Assembly: GCA_037976565.1 (NCBI GenBank)
Contig: CP137683.1
Coordinates: 1,832,637-1,896,636, forward strand
DNA: 64,000 nt
Direction: 5' to 3'
DNA from: Mesocentrotus franciscanus
Taxonomy: Eukaryota > Echinodermata > Echinoidea > Camarodonta > Strongylocentrotidae
Shown here: positions 21,113-32,100 of the stretch, one piece after another
Numbering within the stretch: position 1 is the stretch's first letter
How the letters are laid out: every line of letters starts with the position of its first letter
Notes under the pieces: generated by a model
The model's database searches: none
Told to the model about the DNA's origin: nothing
What the model saw: only the letters and a program-made list of their open reading frames with translations
Position numbers and translations under genes: made by a program

Positions 21113-22543
21113 ATGGATGGTAAAACAGGTGATCCATTAATCGAACGCATGTTTTCTGATGGCACACTTAAGGAACCAAGTGACATCTTGAAGATTCTGA
21201 AAGAATTCACACTAAGTGCAAGGGAGAGCTCATTCAGGGAAACCTTGACTCTACACAACATTCGGTTCTTGACCGATTGCTTTCAGGAGTGTGTAGAGGC
21301 TCTACCTAGTCAGCAAGTCCTCAATGTTGAGTGCAGCACAGAATGCCTGAGGTGTCTTAGAAATGCCTGCGCCCAATGTGTTAAAAACCAGGAGGCAGTT
21401 CTGACATCACCAGCAATCCCAGCTGTACGGCAGCTTCTGAGGTATCTTCTAGAAACAGTGTCTTCAGAAGAGCAGTATCTTGTACTGTTGAGGTGCTGCA
21501 TTCAATTCCTGACTAATCTAGCCAGCGGTCATGAGAATGGTCAGAGGGCAGTATGGAGGGACATCATCCATGACTTGATCCATCCCCTTTTGTGTGTTTC
21601 CGATGGAAAGCTAACCCAGTACTGCTGCATGCTTATGCAAACTGTCCTGGAGTGCTCGGATAACATTATAAGTTTTGCAGAGACTGTAGATGCTTCGGAA
21701 ATCATGGAGGCTGTATTGGCTGCCTGTTCAGAGGAAAGTGAACATGACTTCTGTCTCCAGCTTGTGAAGTTAATGCTACAGTCCTCTGTCATCACCTCTT
21801 CCTTATTTGACAAGCTTAGCATCTCTTCACAGATTCTCTTACTCCACATAGCTGGTGCCTGCGTTTCCTCCGAGTCACGACAGCAGCATCTAGAGGCGGA
21901 TAATACCATATCTGATTCAACACTGTCATGCTTTGCCCAGAAGTTCAAAAGCATTGCTCACTGCATCCTGACCCTTGCCATGAAAGATGGTGATAAAGAG
22001 GACCAGAATCCTCAACTTGTGATGTCTCTCTTGGATGTTCTCTGTGCAGCATCTGTTGAAACGGACCTTCAGCCATGCCTACAGGAGATGGACTTTGTCC
22101 TGGAAACCAGTCTGGGGCTGCTGGATATGGTGGAGCAGGTGGGACGTAGCAGCGACAACGCGTTCAGTGTCAGACAAGACACAACTGGAACTGCAGATGA
22201 AGCTTCTATTGCTGCAGAACCAGGATACGGCTTTAAGAGAAACCTGGTGCAGCTCATTGGGAACATGTGCTTCCGCCACAGAGGAAATCAGGACAGGGTT
22301 CGAGAACTGAAGGGAATTCCTACCATACTCCAGCAGTGTAACATCGACAGCAAGAACGCCTTCATCAACCAATGGGCCATACTGGCCATCCGTAATCTTT
22401 GTGAGAACAATCTTGAGAACCAGGCCTTCCTTCTTTCTCTCAAGAGCCAAGGTGTAGCAGACAACGAAGCCTTGGCTAGGTTAGGATATGAAGCAGCCTT
22501 GAGGGAGGATGGTCAAATATATTTGAAAAATTTGAAGAAGTAA
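21113..22543 (+). CDS. ATXN10: Ataxin-10 (ATXN10), intronless coding sequence, 476 aa
   Basis: One uninterrupted frame of 476 codons, almost the length of human ataxin-10 (475 aa). The C-terminal ataxin-10 domain is clear at residues about 365-475: FKRNLVQLIGNMCFRHRGNQ, RVRELKGIPTILQQCNID, NAFINQWAILAIRNLCENN, ENQAFL. The N-terminal part is helical with Cys/Leu-rich ARM-like repeats (CLRCLRNACAQCVKNQEAV; LRCCIQFLTNLASGHENGQR). An in-frame TAG at 21101-21103 and a strong context (ATCATCATGG) fix the start. Ataxin-10 is a cytoplasmic helical-repeat protein linked to neurite growth, O-GlcNAc transferase binding and cytokinesis. The exon begins at acceptor 21068/21069, only 44 nt before the ATG, and is fed by donor 20593 of the LYR exon. 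Vertebrate ATXN10 has many coding introns; none is present here. Confidence 0.95.
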   Translation: MDGKTGDPLIERMFSDGTLKEPSDILKILKEFTLSARESSFRETLTLHNIRFLTDCFQECVEALPSQQVLNVECSTECLRCLRNACAQCVKNQEAVLTSPAIPAVRQLLRYLLETVSSEEQYLVLLRCCIQFLTNLASGHENGQRAVWRDIIHDLIHPLLCVSDGKLTQYCCMLMQTVLECSDNIISFAETVDASEIMEAVLAACSEESEHDFCLQLVKLMLQSSVITSSLFDKLSISSQILLLHIAGACVSSESRQQHLEADNTISDSTLSCFAQKFKSIAHCILTLAMKDGDKEDQNPQLVMSLLDVLCAASVETDLQPCLQEMDFVLETSLGLLDMVEQVGRSSDNAFSVRQDTTGTADEASIAAEPGYGFKRNLVQLIGNMCFRHRGNQDRVRELKGIPTILQQCNIDSKNAFINQWAILAIRNLCENNLENQAFLLSLKSQGVADNEALARLGYEAALREDGQIYLKNLKK

Positions 22544-22561
22544 ACACTGCATGCAGTCTAT

Positions 22562-22680
22562 CAGGGCAGCATTTCACGAAACCGTCCTATTTACAAAGTT
22601 AGCCGACAACCCATTGAAATGCGTGTATTGAATTTTACATGTTTCAATAGGATGTTCAGGGTTTCATGAAATGATGCCTT
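22562..22680. mobile_element. MITE in ATXN10 3' UTR
   Basis: A palindromic element with ends CAGGGCAGCATTTCACGAAA and GTTTCATGAAATGATGCC and the inner pair CCCATTGAAATGCG / TTTCAATAGGATG. It is the same family as the cluster at 10133-10480. It starts 19 bases after the ATXN10 stop and is therefore probably transcribed. Confidence 0.7.
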
Positions 22681-23144
22681 GTATGTATGTAATACAGTCC
22701 AGTCTCCCACAGGTAACGTCTCAACAGATCATTTTCATTTTGGTTTGTTTAACATGATTGCTCTCTATTGTGTTTATCTAGGCTGTGTAGAGGCTCTCTT
22801 GAAGGATAGAGAAGGAGGTGGGGCTCAGAGGCCCGTCTGATCTTTGCCACATCATGACCAATTACATAATTCATATAAATGGAAAATATATGCATAATAT
22901 TCTCTTTTTATTGATAATCAAAGAAAAGCTCTTGGAAATTGTATTCTTGTGCATAAGTTCCATATTAACCATACAAACATCTGAAGATAAACATTGTGAT
23001 TTGTATTCTGTTGTTTTACAATTTCTCATTTTTGTAATGTTTTCCAATTCCTTTTTTTTAATAATTTTTTAAGCATGGCTCTGTAATGGTTTTATCAAAA
23101 TCAATATGTGGAGAAAAGAGTTTATAGTCAGAGTTTGAAGAGAA

Positions 23145-23150
23145 AATAAA
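23145..23150 (+). terminator. Candidate polyadenylation signal for ATXN10
   Basis: AATAAA lies about 600 bases after the ATXN10 stop, with no other gene between. It is a plausible 3' end signal, but the sequence alone does not show use. The rest of 22681-24150 is AT- and GA-rich with no gene seen. Confidence 0.35.
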
Positions 23151-24149
23151 GTGATTTACATACCAGATACAACATGTATGAAATATATATTCCTATTGCT
23201 GATGCACTCAAAAGACAGCATTTCTCTATTTTCGGGCTGACATTACTCCACGAAAAATCATGCAATTGTGGCATGTGCCATTTTAATCAAATTCATGTAA
23301 AAAGTGCCCAAGATTTGAGACTCTAAGTCAGAAAGTGGTATGGAATGAAATATGAAATTACAGAAATCAATGGCAATCTACTGTGATAGAGAATGATAGA
23401 CAGAGAGAAATAAATTTCAGATTGAAATGTATATATGGCTGTATGTGCATGTAATATATGTTGAGATGTAATGAGCAAAAGAGGATTGAAAATATAGAAA
23501 AAGAGTTGGAGAGAGAGAGAGAGAGAGAAAGAGATGGAGGGGGTGATATGGAGAGAGAGTGGTAACGAGATTCTGAATGTGGTACATTGTAGATGTAATC
23601 AGAGAGAAGGAGCAAGACAGACAGGCAGATTCAGAAAGAGAGACTGAGCGAAAGAGGACATTTTAAATTGTGAAGTTCTTGTTGATATTCATAAATTTGA
23701 AGATTTTATAATTAAGAATAAGAGAGAGGGAGACAGACATACAGACAACAGATTCAGAGAGAATGAGAAAGATGGAAATAGATACAGATAGGAATAAAAT
23801 GAAAGAGGGGAGAGATATGAATACATTTTGCTTGTAGAGGGATAAAGAAAAAGAATATTTTTGGTGATAATGTGGGTGGTGTTTATAGAAGAGGGCATGT
23901 AGAGATGGAAGGGAAAAAAAAAGGAATGGAGAAGGGAGATGGTAAAAAGAAAAACAGATGGATAAGTAAGAATGGACAATTTCATATTTTTCCGAAATTC
24001 TGGGAAATATTGGTATCTTATATGGTCTTTGTTTATCTTACCCTTAATACTCCTCTTTGTACTCTCTGTTGCTTTCTTAATTCTCCCTTGCTCACTTCCT
24101 CTCTAACCTTTTTAGCTCTCTTCTGATGTCTTTATCAACCCCACCCTAA

Positions 24150-24180
<31 letters not shown>

Positions 24181-24759
24181 ATCTGTCTCTCTCTCTCTTC
24201 CTCTCTCTGTCTATGTGTCTCTGTCTATATGTCTATGTCTATCTGTCTCTCTCTCTCTCAATCTGTCTCTCTATATCTGTCTATGTCTATCTGTATATGT
24301 CTATCTGTCTCTGTATATCTGTCTCTGTCTATCTGTCTCTGTCTATCTGTCTATGTCTTTCTGTCTCTGTCTATCTGTCTCTGTCTATCTGTCTCTGTCT
24401 ATCTGTCTCTGTCTATCTGTATATGTCTATCTGTTTATGTCTATCTGTCTCTGTCTATCTGTCTCTGTCTATCTGTCTATGTCTATCTGTCTCTGTCTAT
24501 CTGTCTCTGTCTATGTCTATCCGTCTCTGTCTATCTGTATATGTCTATCTGTCTCTGTCTATCTGTCTATGTCTATCTGTCTAAGTCTATCTGTCTCTGT
24601 CTATCTGTCTAAGTCTATCTGTCTCTGTCTATCTGTCTATGTCTATCTGTCTATGTCTATCTGTCTCTGTCTATCTGTCTAAGTCTATCTGTCTCTGTCT
24701 ATCTGTCTATGTCTATCTGTCTAAGTCTATCTGTCTCTGTCTCTGTCTATCTGTCTATG

Positions 24760-24802
<43 letters not shown>

Positions 24803-24830
24803 GTCTGTCTCTGTCTCTCTCTTTCACTGT
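24150..24830. repeat. CT / GTCTATCT microsatellite
   Basis: About 680 bp of pyrimidine-rich repeat. CT dinucleotides at both ends flank an array of GTCTATCT and GTCTCTGTCTAT variants. Open frames of Ser/Leu/Cys/Tyr through it are artefacts of the repeat. Confidence 0.9.
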
Positions 24831-25377
24831 TCATCTCACTACTATTCAAACTTTCCCAAAAAGTTATTCATATTGCCATTAAACAGTTGCCATCAATTAA
24901 GTTTTGTAATAAACGAATTCTTATTTTATTAACATGCGTATAATTTCTTTTTAATGACCCATTCAGATATGTCACTGAGGCAGAGAAGATGTACGTGACG
25001 AAAGAAAGTTATGAAACATGTCATCATGTGGAGGCAAGGGCCGAAATCCCTAGATATGCCACTGAATGCGGTAGTTTAAAGACTTCATCATTGTGATACA
25101 ATACTTAGGAATGCTGATACGAAGATTTTAATGATATGAAGTATACATGAATTTCAAATCTAATGCATATAATATTAAAAATGATAGGCCTAAAGCCTAT
25201 TATTTCCATTTAGGAAGTAGTTCGTAAACATCAGAACAAGATCAGATATGAATTTAAAACTCGAATTCCGGAATATCTTATAAAAGTGATCTATAAAAAA
25301 ATTCTCAATACCCGATTGGATAATTGCCTGATAAGTAAAATATATACATATATTAAAAATTTGTATCAACAGTTTTA

Positions 25378-25620
25378 AGAAGAAGAAGGAGAGGAATTAA
25401 GAGCAGGAAAAAGAGAATTAAGGGGAAGGAGAAGTGAAAGGAGAAGAAGGAGAAGGAGAATAATAATAATAATGATAATAGTGATAATAATAAGAAGAAG
25501 AAGAAGTAGAAGAAGAAGAAGAAGAAGAAGAAGAAGAAGAAGAAGAAGAAGAAGAAGAAGAAGAAGAAGAAGAAGAAGAAGAAGAAGAAGAAGAAGAAGA
25601 AGAAGAAGAAGAAGAAGGAC
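25378..25620. repeat. GAA/AAG microsatellite upstream of GOLGA4
   Basis: A purine-only tract; the core from about 25506 to 25616 is almost pure AAG in about 37 units, preceded by imperfect GAA and AATAAT units. It lies about 500 bp upstream of the GOLGA4 start codon. Long GAA tracts are known to form triplex DNA. The poly-Phe and poly-Leu frames on the opposite strand are not genes. Confidence 0.92.
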
Positions 25621-25649
25621 AAGAAGAAATAAATGAATAAATATGGGGC

Positions 25650-25912
25650 CGCCTCCTACCTGACATTCTGTAATGTGATTTATAATTTGCTTTTTGTATG
25701 AATTATATTGAAACTTTTCTGGGTCAATCATTTTTAAGGGCCTATAGCTTCTTTCCTTTTCCGGACGTTGCATAATATAACTCTGTATGTAGTATTTAGT
25801 GTAAAATTTCTTTGTATTGAACTTGCCATTAAAATTGTCTGTTTCTTCATTTGCTGCTATATGTGTGGTTTTGAATAAAATGAACTTGAACTTGAACTTG
25901 AACTTGAACTTG
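25650..25912 (+). mobile_element. Possible LINE 3' end with TGAACT tail
   Basis: A non-coding stretch ends in GAATAAAATGAACTTGAACT followed by about five units of TGAACT (25874-25912). An AATAAA next to a short tandem tail is the typical 3' end of CR1/L2-like retrotransposons. Its 5' limit is unclear. Confidence 0.45.
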
Positions 25913-26110
25913 ATATATAGTTGCAGTAAAATAAATGAATTCCTTAGTCGGTATTTGACCTCTCAAGGATACCATAGTTTTATTATTTCATTGAATATAG
26001 TTGTAATTTAAATAGCCTGCCGACTTCACCAGTGACCTACGTGTAACAAATGACAATTACAATTTTTCATCTTTATTTGTTGTGAAAATCGGTATATTCT
26101 GATCACAATC

Positions 26111-29100
26111 ATGTTTAAAAAGATGAAAAAGCAGATAGAGGAGAAGGAGTCAAAGTCTCCCCTTCGTCCTCCAGACCAAAAGAAGGGAATAAACCAGGTA
26201 ATCACGACCAGCTTGTACGATATTTTTTAGCGTCCAGTCCGATGCACTGTAAACTCCGTGTTGTTGCTTTCTGTGGAGCACGCCCACCGGCATGCCCGTG
26301 GACTGTGTCGGCCGTCGGACGTCGGCGGCGTGGCGCGGCGCCGGGGCGGGGCTCCACTCTAGACTTGGGCTTGACTTGGGGTCTCCATTGATCAAAATTA
26401 TTTACTTAAATAACTTTGTCAAAGTGCTAAACAATCCCATTAAAATGTGTGCAAGTATTGAGAATGAAAGACCTAAAGGCTAAACTTAAAGTTAAAGCTA
26501 AACTAAAGCCAAAGCCAAAGGCTAAACAGATGGGTGCTTGTTCAGAACTGTGTGACCATACTTTAGAGTTTGGTCTTTGGACCCGTGACTCCGGCGTGGA
26601 GATACCCTACTATAACATACCCAAAATCATCAAAATCTTCCACAATTGTTCAAATAATGGTCATGATTTAAAAATCGCTATCTTTCTCACCTAGCACCTG
26701 TTTCATGTCGATTTTCTTCTCTTTTTTGGAGTATTTTTCCTAAAAACAACATTTTAATAGTAGACCTATACACTTTCTCACAGGTTTCACAATACAAGCA
26801 CATACCGATGGTGTGTTTTGGGCGGGCGTGCCGCGCATGCGTGCCACGCATGAGTGAAGTTAGCGACCGTAATGATCATCATCAATTCATAATGTGAATT
26901 ACTTGCATGAATTTAATGAGGATCTGAGATTACAGTCGCCAACTTCACGCACGCCGCAAGAGTGTTATTTTCATGCAAGCAAGCTTGAAAAGTAGCCCCC
27001 CAAATTTTTAAAAATATTTTTTTCCCTGCAGCAGTTTGCCGTGAAACCTGTGAAACCTGTGAGAAAGTGTATACTATTACTAATGTCTTCGTTTTTAGGG
27101 AAAATACTCCAAAAAAGATAAGAAAATTGACACAAAACAGGTAAGAAAGATAGCGACTTTTAAAACATGACCGTTATTTGTGGATCACAAGGTCCGCGGA
27201 TCCATGTCAGGTCGCCCAATGTCAGCCCCCCCCCCCCTTACAAAGTCGCCCCAATTGGTCATGTCGCCCCCGATTTATTTTTGGCGATTTTTAACCCTAA
27301 CCCTAACCCTAAACCTTACCCTAACCCTAACCCTAACCCTAATTCTAATCCTAACCCTCATCCTAACCCGACCACACCATTTGGGGGCGACTGCGTATAG
27401 GAGGCGACTGTGTAAAGGAGGCGACCGGCTGGGGGGCGACCTGACCAGACACCCTACGGCACTAATATCCTTTGGCAAGACATTGATCTACATTTGCCAA
27501 TCTCCACCCAGGTGTTAAATGGGTACCCGGTAGGATGCGAAAGCTAATGTGCTTAGATTAGCAAGTGTGCGCTTGTAAAATTGACGCCTGGCTGGAATGC
27601 TCCCCAGGGAGTGGAGAATGTGCACACATTGTGTGCGGGTAAGCCTGAATCCGATGACCGGGGTAATAATATATATATCTGTAAAGCGCTTTGAGAGGGC
27701 CTTCGGTCCTGAAAAGCGCTATATAAGAACTAGCTATTATTATTATTATTATTTGAACAATTGTGGAAGATTGAGATGATTTTTGGTATGTTTATAGTAG
27801 GGTATCTCCACGCCGGAGTCACAGGTCCAAAGTATGTCACAGTTCTGAACAAGCGGCAAAAGATGTGCGATGGATAGATTATTCAGTAATTTAACTTTCA
27901 AGAGCAATTACACATTGTGAGATATGGATAGCAGTAGTAGTTAGTACCGTTCACACATTTTGTGCACCACTACTACTAGCGCATGAATATAATGAGTGAA
28001 TTACTAATGAGATTGTTGTGAGTGACTAGATCTGTCTATGACTATGTGAGACTGGCAGACTTGAGACTTTTGAGTGCAGCTGACATGGCTGAGAGTGAGA
28101 CTGTAGGTGTTAAAAAGACATGGAAGATGATGCTGTTGTTTTTTTGTTTAATTTTAAAGTTGCTTATCATTCAAATTGTGCTTAGAATATGCATTGCCTG
28201 ATGCAATGATGCCTCATGCTTCATGGCACTTTACAATATAATAATATACTTGACCAGCTTATCTGAGATAAGCACTTAATTGCTTCATTATTCGAAGATT
28301 CAAACCCAGGATTGATGAGAAATTATTTGATAAAATTGTGGGGAAACCCCGGACCGAACTAATAATTTTAATACACCGTCATTCAGAATTTCAGATAGTA
28401 ACCAATTGAGATTCTTTTCATGCATATGACTTGTTATTGATAAATTCCCTTTTCATTGTTCATACATGTACTTGGTTTCTACATACCGGTACTATCAGGG
28501 GCCCCAGGGCTCTCTTGTTTAAAACAAGTTTTGTTTTAACTCAACTTTTTATGCAAGAGGGCCCTGGAATTACAATTGGATAAATAACATGACTAATTCT
28601 TTCTGAATATGAAAATACATTATTAACAGCATTTTAATCAGAATCCCTGTGTGGTGAGAAAAAATGAATAGTTCAAATCTGTCCTTGTTCACCTCTTTGT
28701 TTGTACGTACATGTAACTAAACACTACAGCCTGTCAAGTCTCCTGGTGTTGGAAATACCAGTACTAGTTCCACTCCGTCTTCAACACCAGAATCCAAACA
28801 CGATCGGGACTCCCTAAACTCAAGAAGACCCCAGGTATCATACACATACTATAATAATGGTATTTATTCAATAATCATCATCGCAGCTCGAGAGCTGAAT
28901 TACAAATGATTTTACAATAACAAGTGCATGAACTTAATTAATTACAAATGGCGTAAAACATAAACAAAAATATTTCTTCATAATAATAATAGGAATATTA
29001 CATTAGAACAGGAAAATGTATCTATCCCCAATTAGGCTTGAAAGGGAACTAGAAAAAGAGAAGCTGAGTTCTTAATTAATAATTAAGTATATAAATCGAG

Positions 29101-32100
29101 TTAAATGTTGTAGATTACAACAATAGTTCGAGGAAGTAACGTATCGAAAGTGTGACGGTAACAAATTGAAATCATAATACCGAACGTAAACAAAAGAGCG
29201 TCAAAGGTGACCATTTATAAATTGTAATACTTTGGGTCATGGCAAGATCAGGTTCCGTGAAAAGATTGTGTGAGTTTTGAGAGGGAAACAGGTACTGGAT
29301 GCAAAACATTGAATATTATATATGATAGAGGTACTTTTCTATACAAAGAGGGCACAAAGTTAAGATAAATACATGGATTCCCTTATATTATTAGCATCTG
29401 TTAATTGATATCTACGAATAAATTAGTTGAGCTTTGAACACAGCAAATATTCATCTAGATTATAAACTGGTTTATAAACTGGTTTATCTTTGAATTAGGT
29501 GGGTTCAGTTTATGAAAGAAAAATACTTTAACCCAGAAAAATTATTATGAATAAACAAAGGTTTTACTTTTTAGTCTTTTGAAATTTGAAGTTTTATAAT
29601 TCTTTATGCCATTTGATAAGTTTGCCAATGTTACCCATTCCTTTCTTCCGTGTCTATCTATTTTAAAAATTATTATAAGCTCTCTCTTTCTCTTCTGTAA
29701 ATGTCACATTTTCATTTAAACCATGCACAATGATATTTTAATACATTAGGTTTGTGGTTCAGTTTCGTAACTTATTTACAGTATAACATATGAACATGTA
29801 CAATGTATGCAACAATTACTTGAAAATATACTGTATTGATAAAATGATCTTTACTAAATTAAATTTACTTTACTTTTTATATCTTGTACAAGTTCTATAA
29901 AGTAATTATATTGCAATTTTAAAAGAATACCAGCGAAAGAGAGATAAATCTGGCAAGTGGACTGGACTGCAGAATTGAATGCATTTGCCAGTAGATCCAG
30001 AATAAGGAAATAAGGCTATTTTTATCCTATGTTACTTTGACTCCAATTTCATTTTTTCTTCTTGTTGTACACCAGACTCCGAATGATAAGACACCAACAG
30101 GTGCTGAAGCCAGACCCAGAACCCCCTCTACCAGTACTAGTCCAGGAACCCCAAACCAAGGACCTAAAGGGTCACAAATCAATACATCATCAGCACCTGA
30201 GGCTGAACAAGCCATCATCAAGCAATCTGCTTCCCTGGTAAGTGGCTCTTTACTACATTTGAGGTAGAATACTACAATGGCATAATGTGTGGTATTACAA
30301 GCTATGCAGTCATAAACAGAAATGTGTGATTTCTTTTCAAAAGTGTTGAAGTTTACTTCTATTATTGAGATCTAATAATGGCTTTGCCCGAAAATGGATC
30401 ATGATTAGTTATTGCTGCATACACATGTAATAACTAAAGTAACTATCATTTCAAACCTCTTAACTGCTTTAAATTAACCTCGATGACTTGAAGCCAAGTA
30501 CAGTGCCCACTGGCAAGGCGATCATTCTCATTTATTACTCTAATATTATTTACTGAGATGTGTCATTGTAAGACCTATTGACTAATACATCCCCCATTGT
30601 TTACATACAAGCTATCGCTAGCTTGGCAACTGAGGTAAAGAAAATAATATTGAAAATAAAAATACTCATTCTCAATTTTCCATTTGCAGGAGAATGCTGC
30701 CACACCACCCAGGTCTAAGCAAGCTGCACCCCCTTACATGGGTGAAAGCCCCCTCTTCCCTCAATACCAGGCCCCTGCCAGAGTGTATGAAGCGCCCTCG
30801 GATACAGAGAGTGAGATGGAGGATGCGGGATTGAGTATGGATGCTATGAGGAAGGAGGAGCTGTTTCAACGTTACAAGAATATGGAGAGAAGCTTGGGGA
30901 AATACAAGGGCAGATACAAGGAGGTGAGTATGTGGGACTACAGTGTATGTGATTTAAACTTGTTTATTTCACCCATTGCCTGCAGTTCCTGTATGACTGT
31001 AAAATCAGACATGTTTCGTGTTTGAAAGTTTAGGAAGGATTTTGATTGGTCAAGATGCAAAATGAATTAAATTCTACTGGTACTACATGCAATTTGCGAC
31101 AATTTATTTTCACGAAAATAGCTATTATACACAAAATGCAAAGTTTCTTGTTTTACAGTTTGCTTTAAATTGGAATGAGAGAATTCAAAAGTCAACAGAT
31201 TAATGTATGGTACTTGTCCTATGATCAGCAGCATTTACATACCTGTACCCTTGCAATGATCAGAATCTGTGGAAATTTGCCAATAATTATAATCCAATGA
31301 GAGCTACATTTAAACACTCATGCAAACAAAAATACTGAGCTGATATGAATTGAATTTTGAAATGAATGAAACTTGGAATGATCATTAAGAGTCCACAACT
31401 AATTATGTTTTCATATGTACAAATGACATTGACTCTCAATGTTTTGTAAAGATTTATCACAAGTGCCGTTTTCTCAAAATTATTTGCAGGTGACAAGTGC
31501 TTACAGAGACTTACAGAAGGAAAATGAAAAAATTAAGGTAGGTGGAACTGGTCAACAGGATCGTGATATATGTTTGTGTTTACTGTGAAATATTTCCTGC
31601 AATAAATCAGTTTTAATTAATCACATTATTTGCAAATATAGGATTCAGTATAATTGCTTTACAGGAGAGTTTTCTAAAGGGAATTTTGATGCATTTCAGT
31701 GGACATTTTGGATGATGTGATCTAGGACTGAGTCGGTACGGTCGGGCACACCGAATCCCGACCGTCGCCATCGGGTCCCGGTCCGTTTTTTGGAAACCGA
31801 CGCTCCGATAAAAATAATGATATTATGTATGTAAGAAATTGCCATGTTGCACACTACAAAAATTCATCAACCTTAAACCTCTTAAATATTTAATTTAATT
31901 TAATTTAAAATAATGTCAAATGGGAGAATATACCGATCTGGTACGCATGTGTTGATTTATCTGATTGATAAAAAATGTCACTTTGCTATTTGTAGAGGCA
32001 AGTGACATATCCTGCTAGCTGATATCGGGACACTGGTCCCGATCGGTGCAAGCCGTCGGGACCGGGTTTATAAAAGTCCCGACATGACTCAGGAATAATG

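Larger units (their letters stand above)
26537..27855. mobile_element. Long foldback element with nested insertions (GOLGA4 intron 1)
   Basis: The left arm (26537 to about 26800: GCTTGTTCAGAACTG, CGGCGTGGAGATACCC, TTTCTCACAGGTTTCAC) is mirrored on the right (about 27040-27177 and 27753-27855). The right arm is split at 27177/27753 by a block made of a telomere-repeat element and a SINE; ATTTG stands at both edges of that block. A shorter, diverged relative is at 42066-42419. No coding frame is recognised. Confidence 0.8.

Noticed and set aside
24213..24932. Several Ser/Leu/Cys/Tyr frames on the + strand
   Set aside because: They are translations of the GTCTATCT and CT microsatellite in different phases, with no unique sequence.
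25353..25773. Poly-Phe, poly-Leu and poly-Ser frames
   Set aside because: They are the complement of the GAA tract and not genes.
27292..27370. A chromosome end
   Set aside because: The telomeric array is only about 79 bp and lies between unique intron sequences of GOLGA4.
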